Origin: Arthrobacter nitroguajacolicus_D
GTDB lineage: Bacteria; Actinomycetota; Actinomycetes; Actinomycetales; Micrococcaceae
Assembly: GCF_031455195.1 (NCBI RefSeq)
Contig: NZ_JAVDSH010000007.1
Span: 62,001-126,000 of the forward strand
Direction of reading: 5' to 3'
Length of the DNA stretch: 64,000 nucleotides
The position numbers were made by a program, and so were the translations under genes. This document shows, piece after piece, positions 24,693-33,726 of this stretch. Position 1 is the stretch's first letter. Each line of letters begins with the position of its first letter. Below the pieces are notes generated by a model. That model was not told the origin of the DNA. It saw nothing but the letters and a program-made list of their open reading frames with translations, and did no database searches.

Positions 24693-26078
24693 ATGCGAAG
24701 GAACAACGGGATGGCCTGGGGCTACGGCCTCGGCTCCATGATGCGGGTGGGGGAAAATCTCTTTGCCTTCTACTTCATTTATTATCTGTCGACCGTCGTC
24801 GGCGTGGATCCCGCAACCGCCGGCGCCATCAGCGGCACAGCGCTGCTGGCAGGAGCTCTCTGCAGCCCCGTGCTCGGGCACCTGTCCGACCGCAGCAGGT
24901 CCCGGTACGGCCGGCGGCGGCCCTTCATGATCGTTACGGCACTGCCGGCGATGGGCCTCCTGGTACTGCTTTTCACCAGCGTCGACCTTGGCGAAGCTAC
25001 AGGCGCCTATTATCTCGTCGTCGCGCTTCTGTTCTCCGTGACGTATTACGCCTTCCTGGTGCCGTACGACGCACTCGGCGCAAATCTAACAACGGACTAC
25101 AACCAGCGCACCACTGTCCGCAGCATTTGTACCGCCATCCTGTACATCTCTGTGCTGGTTGGCGGCACGCTGGTCGTCCAAGTGCAAGCCATGCTCGAAC
25201 CGGCCCTGACCACGCCCATTGCCTGGACCGCTGCCGTGATTCTCTGCTGCGCCCTGCCCGGGGGAGGATTCGGAATTCTCGCGTGGCGGATGACTCGGGG
25301 GCGCGAAACCGGCCTTCTTGGAAGTCAGGTTCAATCTGCTGGTTCGATCCGCTCCGCTGTGGTCATTCTGAAACTCCGGCCGGTCTGGTCCGTTTTGGTG
25401 TGGGGACTTGCCTACTTCTTCGGCAACGCCTTGATTGGAGGAACCCTGATCTATCTCGGCGTGTATGTCCTCAAGTTGCCAGAGCATGTTGCTTCAACAC
25501 TGTTTATTGTTTCGACGGCTTCCACACTCGTGGCGGTCATTCCAGGGAACTACCTCGCAAAGAAACTGGGGAAACGTGCAACCATCATGCTTGGCATGAG
25601 CGTCTTCGCCGTGACCAGTATCATCATGTATTTCCTCAGATTTGACGGGTACGTCGCAGGCGCCACAATCACCGCCGCGTTTGGAATCTGCAACGCTTTC
25701 GCCCTGAGCTGCAGCTACGCGATGATCTACGACCTCCGTGAAGTGACCGAGATCCGACTCGGCCACGACAAGACCGCTGTCATTCTCGGTTGGTTCAGTC
25801 TGGTCATCGGCTTGGCAGGTGCGCTTGGCGCAACAACAATCGGCACAGTTCTGCACGCCGTTGCATTCGATCCTTCAGCCACTCCGTCCGCCGACGTAAT
25901 CGGAGCCATCGTCTCGATGCAGACATGGGTTCCATGCTCGGCCCTTGCACTATCAGCAGTTGCATTGCTCTTCTGGAACGTCGACGCTCTGACTCACGCC
26001 AAACTAGCCGACGAAATCCAGAGGATAAAGAACACCGCGGTGCTCACAGAGCCAGAAATCGAATCCCTAAATCGATGA
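24693..26078 (+). CDS. GPH-type MFS symporter (glycoside-pentoside-hexuronide:cation family)
   Basis: 461 residues, about 12 membrane helices. The N-terminal WGYGLGSMMRVGENLFAFY with the loop 2-3 motif SDRSRSRYGRRRPFM marks the MFS_2/GPH group. The mid-protein loop and the second-half motif NYLAKKLGKRATIM are also typical. GPH proteins import sugars or glycosides with H+ or Na+. Because it is divergent from the lig operon and precedes an amine oxidase gene, the substrate may be a glycoside, an organic acid or an amine; this is open. Confidence 0.83.
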   Translation: MRRNNGMAWGYGLGSMMRVGENLFAFYFIYYLSTVVGVDPATAGAISGTALLAGALCSPVLGHLSDRSRSRYGRRRPFMIVTALPAMGLLVLLFTSVDLGEATGAYYLVVALLFSVTYYAFLVPYDALGANLTTDYNQRTTVRSICTAILYISVLVGGTLVVQVQAMLEPALTTPIAWTAAVILCCALPGGGFGILAWRMTRGRETGLLGSQVQSAGSIRSAVVILKLRPVWSVLVWGLAYFFGNALIGGTLIYLGVYVLKLPEHVASTLFIVSTASTLVAVIPGNYLAKKLGKRATIMLGMSVFAVTSIIMYFLRFDGYVAGATITAAFGICNAFALSCSYAMIYDLREVTEIRLGHDKTAVILGWFSLVIGLAGALGATTIGTVLHAVAFDPSATPSADVIGAIVSMQTWVPCSALALSAVALLFWNVDALTHAKLADEIQRIKNTAVLTEPEIESLNR

Positions 26079-26167
26079 CCACCCCACAATCCGGCCACAG
26101 CTTAAGAAGTCAACCTCGCAATAGACGTCGGGACAGGCCGCCCAGGACACAGGAGAAGAAACAGTTC

Positions 26168-27580
26168 ATGTCAGGACCAACCTATAGTCGAACAGTCAAA
26201 GCACCCCTGACTAAGATCAGAGAATCATTGGCAGGGGCCATGACGCAATCATTTTGGCTCGATCATCCTGACAAGCCTGCTCCCCTACCCCCGCTGGCAA
26301 CCCATGAACACTCCGAACTGGTCGTTGTGGGAGGTGGCTATTCAGGGCTATGGACTGCCCTGCTCGCCAAGGAAGCTGCCCCTTCCCGCTCGGTTATCCT
26401 TCTCGAAGCACATGAGATGGGTTGGGCGGCCAGCGGCCGGAACGGTGGATTTGTGGAAGCTACTCTCACCCACGGTGAAGCAAACGGCCAAAGACACTTC
26501 CCCTCGGACCTTGAGGTACTTGACGCACTCGGCCAGGAGAACTTTGACCAGCTGATCAAAACGGTTGCAAAATACTCCATAGACGCCGACCTCGAGCAGT
26601 CAGGAATGTTGACGGTCGCAACAGACGAATATCAGCTTCCAGAGTTCACTGACAGCCGGATCGGTGAGCAGCTATACGACCAAAAATCCATCAAACAATT
26701 GGTCAACTCCCCGGTGTTCCTGGCTGGCCGCCTTGAGCACAAAGGTGTTGCGCTAGTGAACCCGGCCAAGCTTGCCTGGGGACTCCGACGAGTCTGCCTG
26801 GAACTGGGAGTCCGGATATTCGAGAACACTCGCGCCACCCGACTCAAAGACCAAGGCAAGACGGTGCGAGTAGAAACACCGGATGGATCGGTTTCAGCAC
26901 GAAGGGTTGCTCTGGCGACAAATGCCTTCCCCTCGCTGCTGCAACGCACACGGGCGTTGACGGTCCCCATCTACGACTACGCGCTGATGACCGAGCCTTT
27001 AACGGATCACCAGCTGGAGTCTTCCGGGTGGGTCGACCGATTTGGTATCACCGACTCCGCACGGCAATTCCACTACTACCGGAAAACGCGCGACAACCGG
27101 ATTCTCTTTGGCGGCTATGACGCCGTCTACCACAGAGGAGGCAAAATCCGGCCTGAGTACGACCATCGGCCTGAAACCTTTGAGCTGCTTGCGGACCACT
27201 TCTTCACCACGTTCCCCCAGCTTGATGTCAGGTTCACGCATGCTTGGGGCGGCGTGATCGATATGTGCACACGTCTGACCGCATTCCAAGGTAAAGCCTG
27301 GGCCGGGAAAGTGGCTTATAGTGCGGGGTTCACTGGACTAGGCGTAGCTTCGACGCGCTTTGGCGCCCAAGTGATGCTGGATCTGCTTGCTGGGGAGAAC
27401 ACCCAACGAACCCGGATGAAGGCTGTCGTCACAAAGCCTGTCCCGATCCCGCCCGAGCCTTTCGCGAACCCTCTGATTCAAATGATGCGAGGTGCCATCC
27501 AACGGTCCGATGCCAACAATGGCAGGGACGGGCTGCTCATAAAGACCGCGGAGACCTTCGGCGTGGGATTTGACTCCTGA
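26168..27580 (+). CDS. FAD-dependent amine oxidoreductase (DAO family, PuuB-like)
   Basis: 470 residues. The dinucleotide motif VVVGGGYSGLWTALLAKE (about residues 49-66) and GWAASGRNGGFVEATLTHG, where many relatives attach or position FAD, match the D-amino-acid-oxidase fold of gamma-glutamylputrescine oxidases. The C-terminal GKVAYSAGFTGLGVASTRFG closes the FAD site. ATG 26168 was chosen because AGGAG lies upstream; the open frame extends back into the symporter gene. It probably oxidises a primary or secondary amine to an aldehyde, which the next gene product could oxidise to an acid. Confidence 0.82.
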   Translation: MSGPTYSRTVKAPLTKIRESLAGAMTQSFWLDHPDKPAPLPPLATHEHSELVVVGGGYSGLWTALLAKEAAPSRSVILLEAHEMGWAASGRNGGFVEATLTHGEANGQRHFPSDLEVLDALGQENFDQLIKTVAKYSIDADLEQSGMLTVATDEYQLPEFTDSRIGEQLYDQKSIKQLVNSPVFLAGRLEHKGVALVNPAKLAWGLRRVCLELGVRIFENTRATRLKDQGKTVRVETPDGSVSARRVALATNAFPSLLQRTRALTVPIYDYALMTEPLTDHQLESSGWVDRFGITDSARQFHYYRKTRDNRILFGGYDAVYHRGGKIRPEYDHRPETFELLADHFFTTFPQLDVRFTHAWGGVIDMCTRLTAFQGKAWAGKVAYSAGFTGLGVASTRFGAQVMLDLLAGENTQRTRMKAVVTKPVPIPPEPFANPLIQMMRGAIQRSDANNGRDGLLIKTAETFGVGFDS

Positions 27581-27647
27581 CAAACACATCGATGTGTATA
27601 GCCAGCCTGCTTTTAAGCACCCCGAGGACCCTACAGATTGGATAGTT

Positions 27648-29060
27648 ATGCTTCAGATACCTTCAGGCAACCACCCCTCCCAGCCTTCATATCGCGTTCT
27701 CAACCCTGCGACGGGCGAGATCCTCGAAACCTTTTCCATGGCCACTGATGCAGAAGTTCACCACGCAATAGTCGCCGCTGACGAAGCCTTCCGGTCATGG
27801 CGGGAAACGCCCATTGATGAGCGATCCAAAGTCGTGAACCGTATCGGGGAGCTCTTTGCTGAAAGAACTGAGGAGCTCGCTGCAATCATCACCTCGGAGA
27901 TGGGCAAACCAATCGATGAGGCACGAGACGAAGTTGCATTCTGCGTCGACATATTCAACTACTTCGCTACCGAGGGACCTACCTTGGCATCCGACCAAGA
28001 GATCAAGTCCTACTCTGGCGGTCGCGCCATCATACAGAAACGCCCGGTGGGGCCACTGCTCGGAATCATGCCTTGGAATTATCCGTACTACCAGGTGGCA
28101 CGCTTCGCGGCGCCAAACCTCGTGCTGGGCAACACCGTGATTCTGAAACACGCAGAGTCCTGCCCGCGCTCCGCGTTGGCCATCCAAAAGATCATGGACG
28201 AAGCAGGTCTCCCCCACGGTGCTTACGTGAACGTCTTCGCTACTCACTCGCAAGTGGCTGAAATCATCGCCGATCCTCGCATTCAAGGAGTCTCCGTAAC
28301 AGGTTCAGAGCGTGCTGGCGCCGCCATCGGAGAACTTGCCGGGAAGAACCTGAAGAAAGCCGTCCTTGAACTTGGCGGCTCCGACCCATACGTCATCCTG
28401 GATGCGGACGATATTGACCAGGCCGCGGAAAACGCTTGGGCCAGAAGAATGGAGAACACCGGTCAGGCTTGTAACTCCAACAAGCGGTTAATCGTCATGG
28501 CGGACATCTACGAACCTTTCGTCGCCAAGCTGAAAGAGCTCGCCCAAGCCCTTCGTCCCGGAAACCCCGCGATGCCCGAGTCTGGTACGTATGCCCCGCT
28601 GTCCTCCAAAGCCGCTGCAGATGGCGTCTGCGCGCTGGTGAATGACGCCGTCGATAAGGGAGCCACCCTTCACGCCGGAGGGCACGTTCTGGACGATGGA
28701 AGCGCATACTTCGCCCCCGCTGTCCTTACCGGTGTCACCCCGAACATGCGCGCTTACAGCGAAGAGATTTTCGGCCCGGTGGCTGTGGTGTACAAAGTTG
28801 CCAGCGACCAAGAAGCCATTGAACTCGCCAACGACTCCGCATACGGCCTAGGAGGAGCGGTGTTCAGCACAGATACGGAGCGAGCACGGAAACTTGCTGA
28901 GCGCTTGGATGTGGGTATGTCCAGTGTCAACGTACACTCGGCCGAACGGGCCGAGCTTCCCTTCGGCGGGGTAAAACGTTCGGGTTTCGGCCGTGAGCTT
29001 GGGCCTTTGGGCATGGACGAATTCGTGAATAAACGACTTCTCTACATCGCTGACCAGTAA
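27648..29060 (+). CDS. NAD(P)+-dependent aldehyde dehydrogenase, succinate-semialdehyde type
   Basis: 470 residues from ATG 27648; an in-frame start at 27570 would overlap the oxidase gene and add 26 residues unlike the family. The catalytic Cys is in ENTGQACNSNKR, the general base Glu in AVLELGGSDPYV, and the coenzyme loop in VSVTGSERAGAAIGE. PWNYPYYQVARFAAP and PFGGVKRSGFGRELG fit GabD-like succinate-semialdehyde dehydrogenases. With the upstream amine oxidase it suggests amine to aldehyde to acid conversion. A hairpin follows at 29076. Confidence 0.87.
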   Translation: MLQIPSGNHPSQPSYRVLNPATGEILETFSMATDAEVHHAIVAADEAFRSWRETPIDERSKVVNRIGELFAERTEELAAIITSEMGKPIDEARDEVAFCVDIFNYFATEGPTLASDQEIKSYSGGRAIIQKRPVGPLLGIMPWNYPYYQVARFAAPNLVLGNTVILKHAESCPRSALAIQKIMDEAGLPHGAYVNVFATHSQVAEIIADPRIQGVSVTGSERAGAAIGELAGKNLKKAVLELGGSDPYVILDADDIDQAAENAWARRMENTGQACNSNKRLIVMADIYEPFVAKLKELAQALRPGNPAMPESGTYAPLSSKAAADGVCALVNDAVDKGATLHAGGHVLDDGSAYFAPAVLTGVTPNMRAYSEEIFGPVAVVYKVASDQEAIELANDSAYGLGGAVFSTDTERARKLAERLDVGMSSVNVHSAERAELPFGGVKRSGFGRELGPLGMDEFVNKRLLYIADQ

Positions 29061-29075
29061 CTGGGATGTTCCAAC

Positions 29076-29125
29076 ACATGACCTGCCCAGCCTGGACAAC
29101 TGCGTCCAGTCCGGGCAGGCCATGT
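29076..29125 (+). terminator. Long hairpin, probable terminator
   Basis: Arms ACATGACCTGCCC and GGGCAGGCCATGT pair with one mismatch, enclosing a second 6-bp stem (CTGGAC/GTCCAG). It lies 15 bp after the aldehyde dehydrogenase stop. No T-run follows. The remaining sequence to 29366 holds no gene I can support. Confidence 0.65.
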
Positions 29126-29366
29126 CGCTTAGAGAACGGTTGCCAGGGCATCGTCGTAGATCCCCAAGTGCTTGGCGTACCTCTTCGTTTGTTTCGACGG
29201 CCGCCTAACAACGTCATTTCAGTTGCCGGCAAGGAACGGCAGCATCGCCAAGGATCAGGACGACGAAAACTACCCCTCCATCATTCGCTCGACCAGACGC
29301 CGACGTCCCTCGACAGTTGTACCCATATCCAGAATTGGCCCTACTCTTTGCCAAGGAGTCCCGTAG

Positions 29367-30908
29367 GTGGCCCTGACCTTGAAATCCATCCTCAACAACA
29401 GAGCGTTTAATCTCAGCCTGGTTACTCCCGATGTGACGGAGGAAATCCTGGCAACGCCCGTAATTTGGGTGCACAGCTCGGACTTGGAGGATCCTACCCC
29501 CTTCCTCGACAGGGGCCAGTTGCTGCTGACCGATGGTACCCAGTTTCCCGTCGCTGATTCAGCTGAAGCCCTTTTCAGCGAGTACGTGGAACGCCTGGTA
29601 CGCCATGGAATCAGCGGCTTAGGCTTCGCTACCCAGGTGATACATGGTGCCCTGCCCCAAGGACTCGTAGCGGCGTGCAGGCGGCACGGGCTGCCGTTGT
29701 TCGAGGTGCCAGACCGTACGCCTTTCATTGCCATCATCAGATTTGTCGCAGATTGGTTGTCGAAGGAACAGCACGCCAGGTCCGAATGGTCCCTGCAGGC
29801 ACACCGGGCGATTGCCCGAGCCGCTCTTCGGCCCGATGGTCTCAGGTCGATCATGGCCGAGCTGGAGCGCCAGATTCAGGGTTGGGTTGCGCTCTTTGAT
29901 GCCGCAGGCAACCACATCCTTATGCCCAACAACCGGCCTATCCCCTCCTCGCTGCTGCCCGGGGTTGCCGAAGCCGTAAGGAAATCACTTGAGCTAGGCA
30001 GCAGGTCAGCTCAGCATCTACAAGTCCACGATGAACAGATCGCCCTGCAGACATTGGGTCGGCGGCATCGCCTGCGCGGGGTGCTGGTACTTGGATCGAT
30101 CGAGCCGCTCAACCCGGCACGCACGGACATCATCAACAGCGTCATAGCAATGGCCAGCCTGGCGCTTGAGCAGACTCGAAACCATGATGCCGCACGTCGC
30201 CTTCTTCGTTCGGGCGTTTTCGAGCAAATGCTCGCAGGGAGTATGGACGTCGCTGAACGGACCGCGCGACAGGTTTGGGGCAAGCTCCCCTCCGACCCCC
30301 TGCTGGTCAACACTGTTCAGCCCACGGGACACGGCCAAAACCTGATGGAAGCGCTTGAGCTTCTGGCAGACGACCACCGCGGGGGCGTGTTCTACGCACA
30401 GCGCAACGAAGTCATTGTGGTCCTGACGGGGAAAGCGCTGCAACCGAAGGTTGCGCAACTCTTAGACAGATACGATGCGATCACAGGGGTTTCCAGCGAG
30501 AGAAAAATCGCCGACCTGCAAAGAGGGCTGAAAGAGGCAGAGCAATCTCTTCAGCGAGCAGTGGAGCTGGGCCTCCCGGTGATGACTTTTGAAGACATTT
30601 CGAAGGGCGGCATGTTAGGCCTTCTCCGGACGGAAGAGGCTGACACAATCTCGAGGCATCTCCTCGATCCTCTCATTCGTCATGACGAATCCGAACTGAC
30701 AGAGCTTCTTCCAGCAGTGTCGGTGTGGCTGCGGAACAACTGTGTCTGGGATCGTACGGCGAAGGAGTTGGGTATCCACAGACACACTCTGAGGAATCGA
30801 GTGGATGCTGCAGGATCCGTGTTGGGTCTGAACCTGGACAACCTGCGCGAGCGGATGGAACTATACGTAGCTATTGAACTACTAGGCAATTCCTATGGCC
30901 AGGGCTGA
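29367..30908 (+). CDS. PucR-family transcriptional regulator
   Basis: 513 residues. The N-terminal PucR domain spans about residues 5-125 (LVTPDVTEEILATPVIWVHS, GQLLLTDG, GISGLGFATQVIHGALP). A middle domain of the CdaR/GGDEF-like kind follows. The C-terminal HTH_30 is at about residues 450-505 (WDRTAKELGIHRHTLRNRVD). The GTG start has AAGGAG at 29353-29358. PucR proteins activate purine, polyamine or amino-acid catabolism on binding a metabolite. It probably controls the upstream symporter/oxidase/dehydrogenase genes, or the amidase operon that converges on it. Confidence 0.9.
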   Translation: MALTLKSILNNRAFNLSLVTPDVTEEILATPVIWVHSSDLEDPTPFLDRGQLLLTDGTQFPVADSAEALFSEYVERLVRHGISGLGFATQVIHGALPQGLVAACRRHGLPLFEVPDRTPFIAIIRFVADWLSKEQHARSEWSLQAHRAIARAALRPDGLRSIMAELERQIQGWVALFDAAGNHILMPNNRPIPSSLLPGVAEAVRKSLELGSRSAQHLQVHDEQIALQTLGRRHRLRGVLVLGSIEPLNPARTDIINSVIAMASLALEQTRNHDAARRLLRSGVFEQMLAGSMDVAERTARQVWGKLPSDPLLVNTVQPTGHGQNLMEALELLADDHRGGVFYAQRNEVIVVLTGKALQPKVAQLLDRYDAITGVSSERKIADLQRGLKEAEQSLQRAVELGLPVMTFEDISKGGMLGLLRTEEADTISRHLLDPLIRHDESELTELLPAVSVWLRNNCVWDRTAKELGIHRHTLRNRVDAAGSVLGLNLDNLRERMELYVAIELLGNSYGQG

Positions 30909-30921
30909 AAGGAGAACAGAG

Positions 30922-30957
30922 GGCCTCCGATACACTGGATAGTACGTATGGGAGGCC
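30922..30957. terminator. Hairpin between converging genes
   Basis: GGCCTCCGATAC pairs with GTATGGGAGGCC with one mismatch across a 12-nt loop. It lies between the PucR stop and the cupin stop. No T-run is present, so the terminator call is moderate. Confidence 0.6.
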
Positions 30958-31027
30958 ACGAGAAGAATCCCTGGACCCTGATCGATCAGAGCCATCCCAG
31001 AAATGTCCGGTCGTGATCGATTCGACT

Positions 31028-31393
31028 TTACCGGGGTATGAGATAAACCTTCCGTAGTGGTTCATCCACGAACCAGGTAGTGACCATGCCAGCGGTAAGG
31101 CGGACGATTGTTCCCGAGCGCAGGGGAATGGACTCGTCTTCCCGTTCCTCGTGGTGCACCAGCATGACCGCACTGCCTGCGGTTACCAAGAAGACTTCAT
31201 CAATTTCAATGTCACGCATACCGCCTGCAGTCAGCTCCCAAACGCCTATGCTTACGCCCGCGTATGGAGCCAGTTCATAGGATCCGGTTTCCGGTGAACC
31301 TTCAGCAATGGCCGCTAGAGGTACCGGCTCATACTGGAGGGTCAGCCTGTTGACGTCAAGCGCAAAAGTCGGGGCCGAAGTCTGTTCCGTCAT
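31028..31393 (-). CDS. Cupin-domain protein (EutQ/DUF861-like)
   Basis: 121 residues with a single cupin barrel: GVWELTAGGMRDIEIDEVFLVTAG then SGTIVRLTAGMVTTWFVDEPLRKVYLI. The tryptophan-valine and R-K-Y ends match DUF861/ureidoglycine-aminohydrolase-like cupins. The usual two or three histidine metal ligands are not obvious in motif 1 (no HxH), so it may be a binding or regulatory cupin rather than a metalloenzyme. It is the last gene of the amidase/MOSC operon, 107 bp after the reductase gene. Function unknown. Confidence 0.75.
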   Translation of the reverse strand: MTEQTSAPTFALDVNRLTLQYEPVPLAAIAEGSPETGSYELAPYAGVSIGVWELTAGGMRDIEIDEVFLVTAGSAVMLVHHEEREDESIPLRSGTIVRLTAGMVTTWFVDEPLRKVYLIPR

Positions 31394-31500
31394 GTATAAA
31401 GTCCTGTTCTTTTCGATTGTTCAAGATCAATGATTCTCAGCACCGCGCACGATCGGGCAACACCTGGCCCGCTTAACACACTGGCGGGCGTTCTGCCGTC

Positions 31501-32889
31501 TTAGCCCTGCACCAACGCCGGCTCCCCCAGCGGAGCTGCCATACACGCCAAGACCCAGCCGGCTTCCGACTTCTGCGTGCCCAGCACTTCTGCAGACTGT
31601 GGGCCGGCGGACCCCTTCGTAACCCGGACGGCACACGTGCCACAGCTGCCAGCAAGGCATGAGTAGGGAAGGTCTGCTCCGCTCCTGAGCCCCGCCGCCA
31701 GAAGCGTCTCCCCCGGCCTGGCGTCAACGAGATATGGGGCGCCTCCCAGCTCTATTGCAACTGTTCCACCGGGCCTGGGTGGAAGATCCAAGGGCGTGTG
31801 ATTTTGGAAAGTTTCCTGGTGAATGGAGGCCTCATTAATGCCCACAGCCAGACACGCTGCAACGGCTTCGTTCAGGACGCTGGTGGGTCCACAGAGATAG
31901 GCGCCGATGATACCGGCCCCGGGCACCTTGTCCACGACTCCTTTGAGCTCGCAGATAAATCGGTCGCGATCCGGACGCCCCACTGAATCAGGACCCCGGG
32001 TCGGCAACACAACGAGGTGGAAGCGCGAAATTGAAGTCAGTTCCGCGAAGACAGTCGGAAGCATGATGTCGTTGGCTCGACGCTCGACCACGATCATGAA
32101 TACCCTGCACGAGATATCTCGGTCTAGAGCCTCTGCCGCCAACGCAACCAGCGGGGTTACGCCGCTGCCCACACCAATAAGGACCAGCGAGCCACCAGAG
32201 TGCGAAGTATCGCTGAAAGTTAGCGCGCCATTGGGCGGGGCCACAAGCATCTGGTCGCCTGGATTCAGCCCGGACACGAGTGTTTTCGAAACGCTGCCCT
32301 TGGCATGGGCTCGCACTCCGATGACAAGTTGCTGTGTATTTTCCGTCCATTTCGGCGTCCGGCACAATGAATAGGAGCGCCGGAGAGGGATCCCTGCCAC
32401 TTCGGTGTGCAGGGTGATGTACTGCCCTGCTCTGCCCGTAAAACGTTTTACCTCCTCGGATGGAAGACTGAAAGTGATTTCCGCGGCTTCGCGGCCGGAC
32501 GGCACAATCGAATCAACTCTGAGCGAGGCAGGAATACCTGCGAGTTTTTCACCATTTTGGTCGAACAGAAATCCAGCCTGAAGAATTCTGTCCAATGACG
32601 TCTTGGCCAACATGGCGATGGCTACGTCCGACGATACGGCCGCTTCTTGAAGGGCCGAGCCATAAGAGCGGAATGTCAGGTTCTCTGCGCTAAAAGCAGC
32701 ACTGGGCGTTTCTGAACCTGCTGATGACTCCTTGGATCTGGGCGCGCCGAGACGGGCGTATCTCCCCCAACCGCAAGCCTGGCGGTGCAACTCCGAGGAA
32801 AGAGCCCTAGACGTATTCCCCGAGTGATCGAGGGAGAGAGTCATCGCCATTGAGCCAAGCTTCAGGGCGGCGCTAATCAGTTCATTCAT
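31501..32889 (-). CDS. Ferredoxin-type oxidoreductase: N-terminal extension, FAD/NAD(P) reductase, C-terminal plant-type [2Fe-2S]
   Basis: 462 residues. After a roughly 115-residue N-terminal extension that I do not recognise, a ferredoxin-NAD(P) reductase module follows: the FAD site in IPLRRSYSLCRTP and the NAD site in LVLIGVGSGVTPLVALA. The C-terminal ferredoxin domain has CLAGSCGTC (C-x4-C-x2-C) and a distal Cys in WVLACMA, giving four cluster ligands. The order FNR then [2Fe-2S] is that of PaaE, VanB-like and phthalate dioxygenase-type reductases. No Rieske or diiron oxygenase is encoded nearby. Instead the gene overlaps the MOSC gene by eight bases, making the MOSC protein the likely electron acceptor. 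Confidence 0.88.
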   Translation of the reverse strand: MNELISAALKLGSMAMTLSLDHSGNTSRALSSELHRQACGWGRYARLGAPRSKESSAGSETPSAAFSAENLTFRSYGSALQEAAVSSDVAIAMLAKTSLDRILQAGFLFDQNGEKLAGIPASLRVDSIVPSGREAAEITFSLPSEEVKRFTGRAGQYITLHTEVAGIPLRRSYSLCRTPKWTENTQQLVIGVRAHAKGSVSKTLVSGLNPGDQMLVAPPNGALTFSDTSHSGGSLVLIGVGSGVTPLVALAAEALDRDISCRVFMIVVERRANDIMLPTVFAELTSISRFHLVVLPTRGPDSVGRPDRDRFICELKGVVDKVPGAGIIGAYLCGPTSVLNEAVAACLAVGINEASIHQETFQNHTPLDLPPRPGGTVAIELGGAPYLVDARPGETLLAAGLRSGADLPYSCLAGSCGTCAVRVTKGSAGPQSAEVLGTQKSEAGWVLACMAAPLGEPALVQG

Positions 32890-33691
32890 TGGTGGCTGTT
32901 CCTGTCAGCAAGACCTGGTCGCCAGCCTTGATTTGGCCTGGCGTTTGAACGGTGGCGTAGATTCCCAGATTTCCCTGTCGACTAGAGAACACATGGTCCC
33001 GCAACCCAACGGAGGGTTCCAGTCCCGGCTGTGCCGTATCCAAGAGGCTGCAGCGCTCTGTCTGCTGGTCGCACAGAACCTCGACCATGCCCAGGCGGAT
33101 TGTTTGACCCAGAAGTTCGTCTTCCCGGAAGGGCTCGGGCCCCAGGTCGAGAACAATATTTGGGCGGACACGTCTCTCGTCCGCTGTATAGCCGAACCGG
33201 CGAACCCATGCCAGCGTGGCAGTACTGACCACATGCAGCGTTTTCGGCGTGTCACCAAAATTGGATGATGCCGAATAGTCGAGTTCGAATCCGTAGTCGA
33301 AGAAGTCAAGGCCCGGCGATTGTGAGCTTCTTTCTTCCCAGGACCTGATCTGCAACGCGCGCCCTATCCATGCCGACATTGATTCGTGCGCTGACAATGC
33401 TGGTATCGAACACCCATTGGGCAGGATGATGTCCACGCCGTCCAAGGAAATGGGGTCCTTCAACGGCAGGGTTGCCTGTGCGTAGAGCAGCTGGGGTGCG
33501 CTGCGCAGGGTAAGGATTTGGCCGGTCTCTTCATCAAATATCGCCAGGAGTCTGTCGCCCTCCATCCCGTTGCCGTCGATCATCGCGAGTGCGAGTTGCT
33601 GGCCGGCCATGGACTTGACGGGGTACCGCCAGAGCGCGTCGACGGTACCGATTGTTTCTTGAGCGCCCTCAAAATACGTTGGCGGGTGCAT
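32882..33691 (-). CDS. MOSC-domain molybdenum-cofactor protein
   Basis: 269 residues from ATG 33691 (AGGAA upstream); an earlier in-frame ATG at 33754 would overlap the amidase gene. The N-terminal beta barrel reads VDALWRYPVKSMAGQQL, MIDGNGMEGDRLLAIFD. The MOSC part carries the conserved cysteine expected to ligate molybdenum (CDQQTERCSLLDTAQPGL) and ends GNLGIYATVQTPGQIKAGD. MOSC enzymes such as mARC and YcbX reduce N-hydroxylated compounds. YcbX carries its own [2Fe-2S] domain; this protein does not, but the adjacent reductase supplies one. Function as an N-reductase is inference. Confidence 0.85.
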   Translation of the reverse strand: MHPPTYFEGAQETIGTVDALWRYPVKSMAGQQLALAMIDGNGMEGDRLLAIFDEETGQILTLRSAPQLLYAQATLPLKDPISLDGVDIILPNGCSIPALSAHESMSAWIGRALQIRSWEERSSQSPGLDFFDYGFELDYSASSNFGDTPKTLHVVSTATLAWVRRFGYTADERRVRPNIVLDLGPEPFREDELLGQTIRLGMVEVLCDQQTERCSLLDTAQPGLEPSVGLRDHVFSSRQGNLGIYATVQTPGQIKAGDQVLLTGTATNE

Positions 33692-33726
33692 GCCTGTTCC
33701 TGTCTGCTGTCGTTCGTCCCGTCCAG

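Noticed and set aside
25790..26167. Possible 126-residue N-terminal extension of the amine oxidase
   Set aside because: It overlaps the symporter gene, has no ribosome site and no similarity to the family; ATG 26168 follows AGGAG.
31501..32889. Reading the reductase as part of a Rieske ring-hydroxylating dioxygenase
   Set aside because: No Rieske oxygenase alpha subunit (C-x-H ... C-x2-H) is encoded anywhere in the window; the overlapping partner is a MOSC protein.
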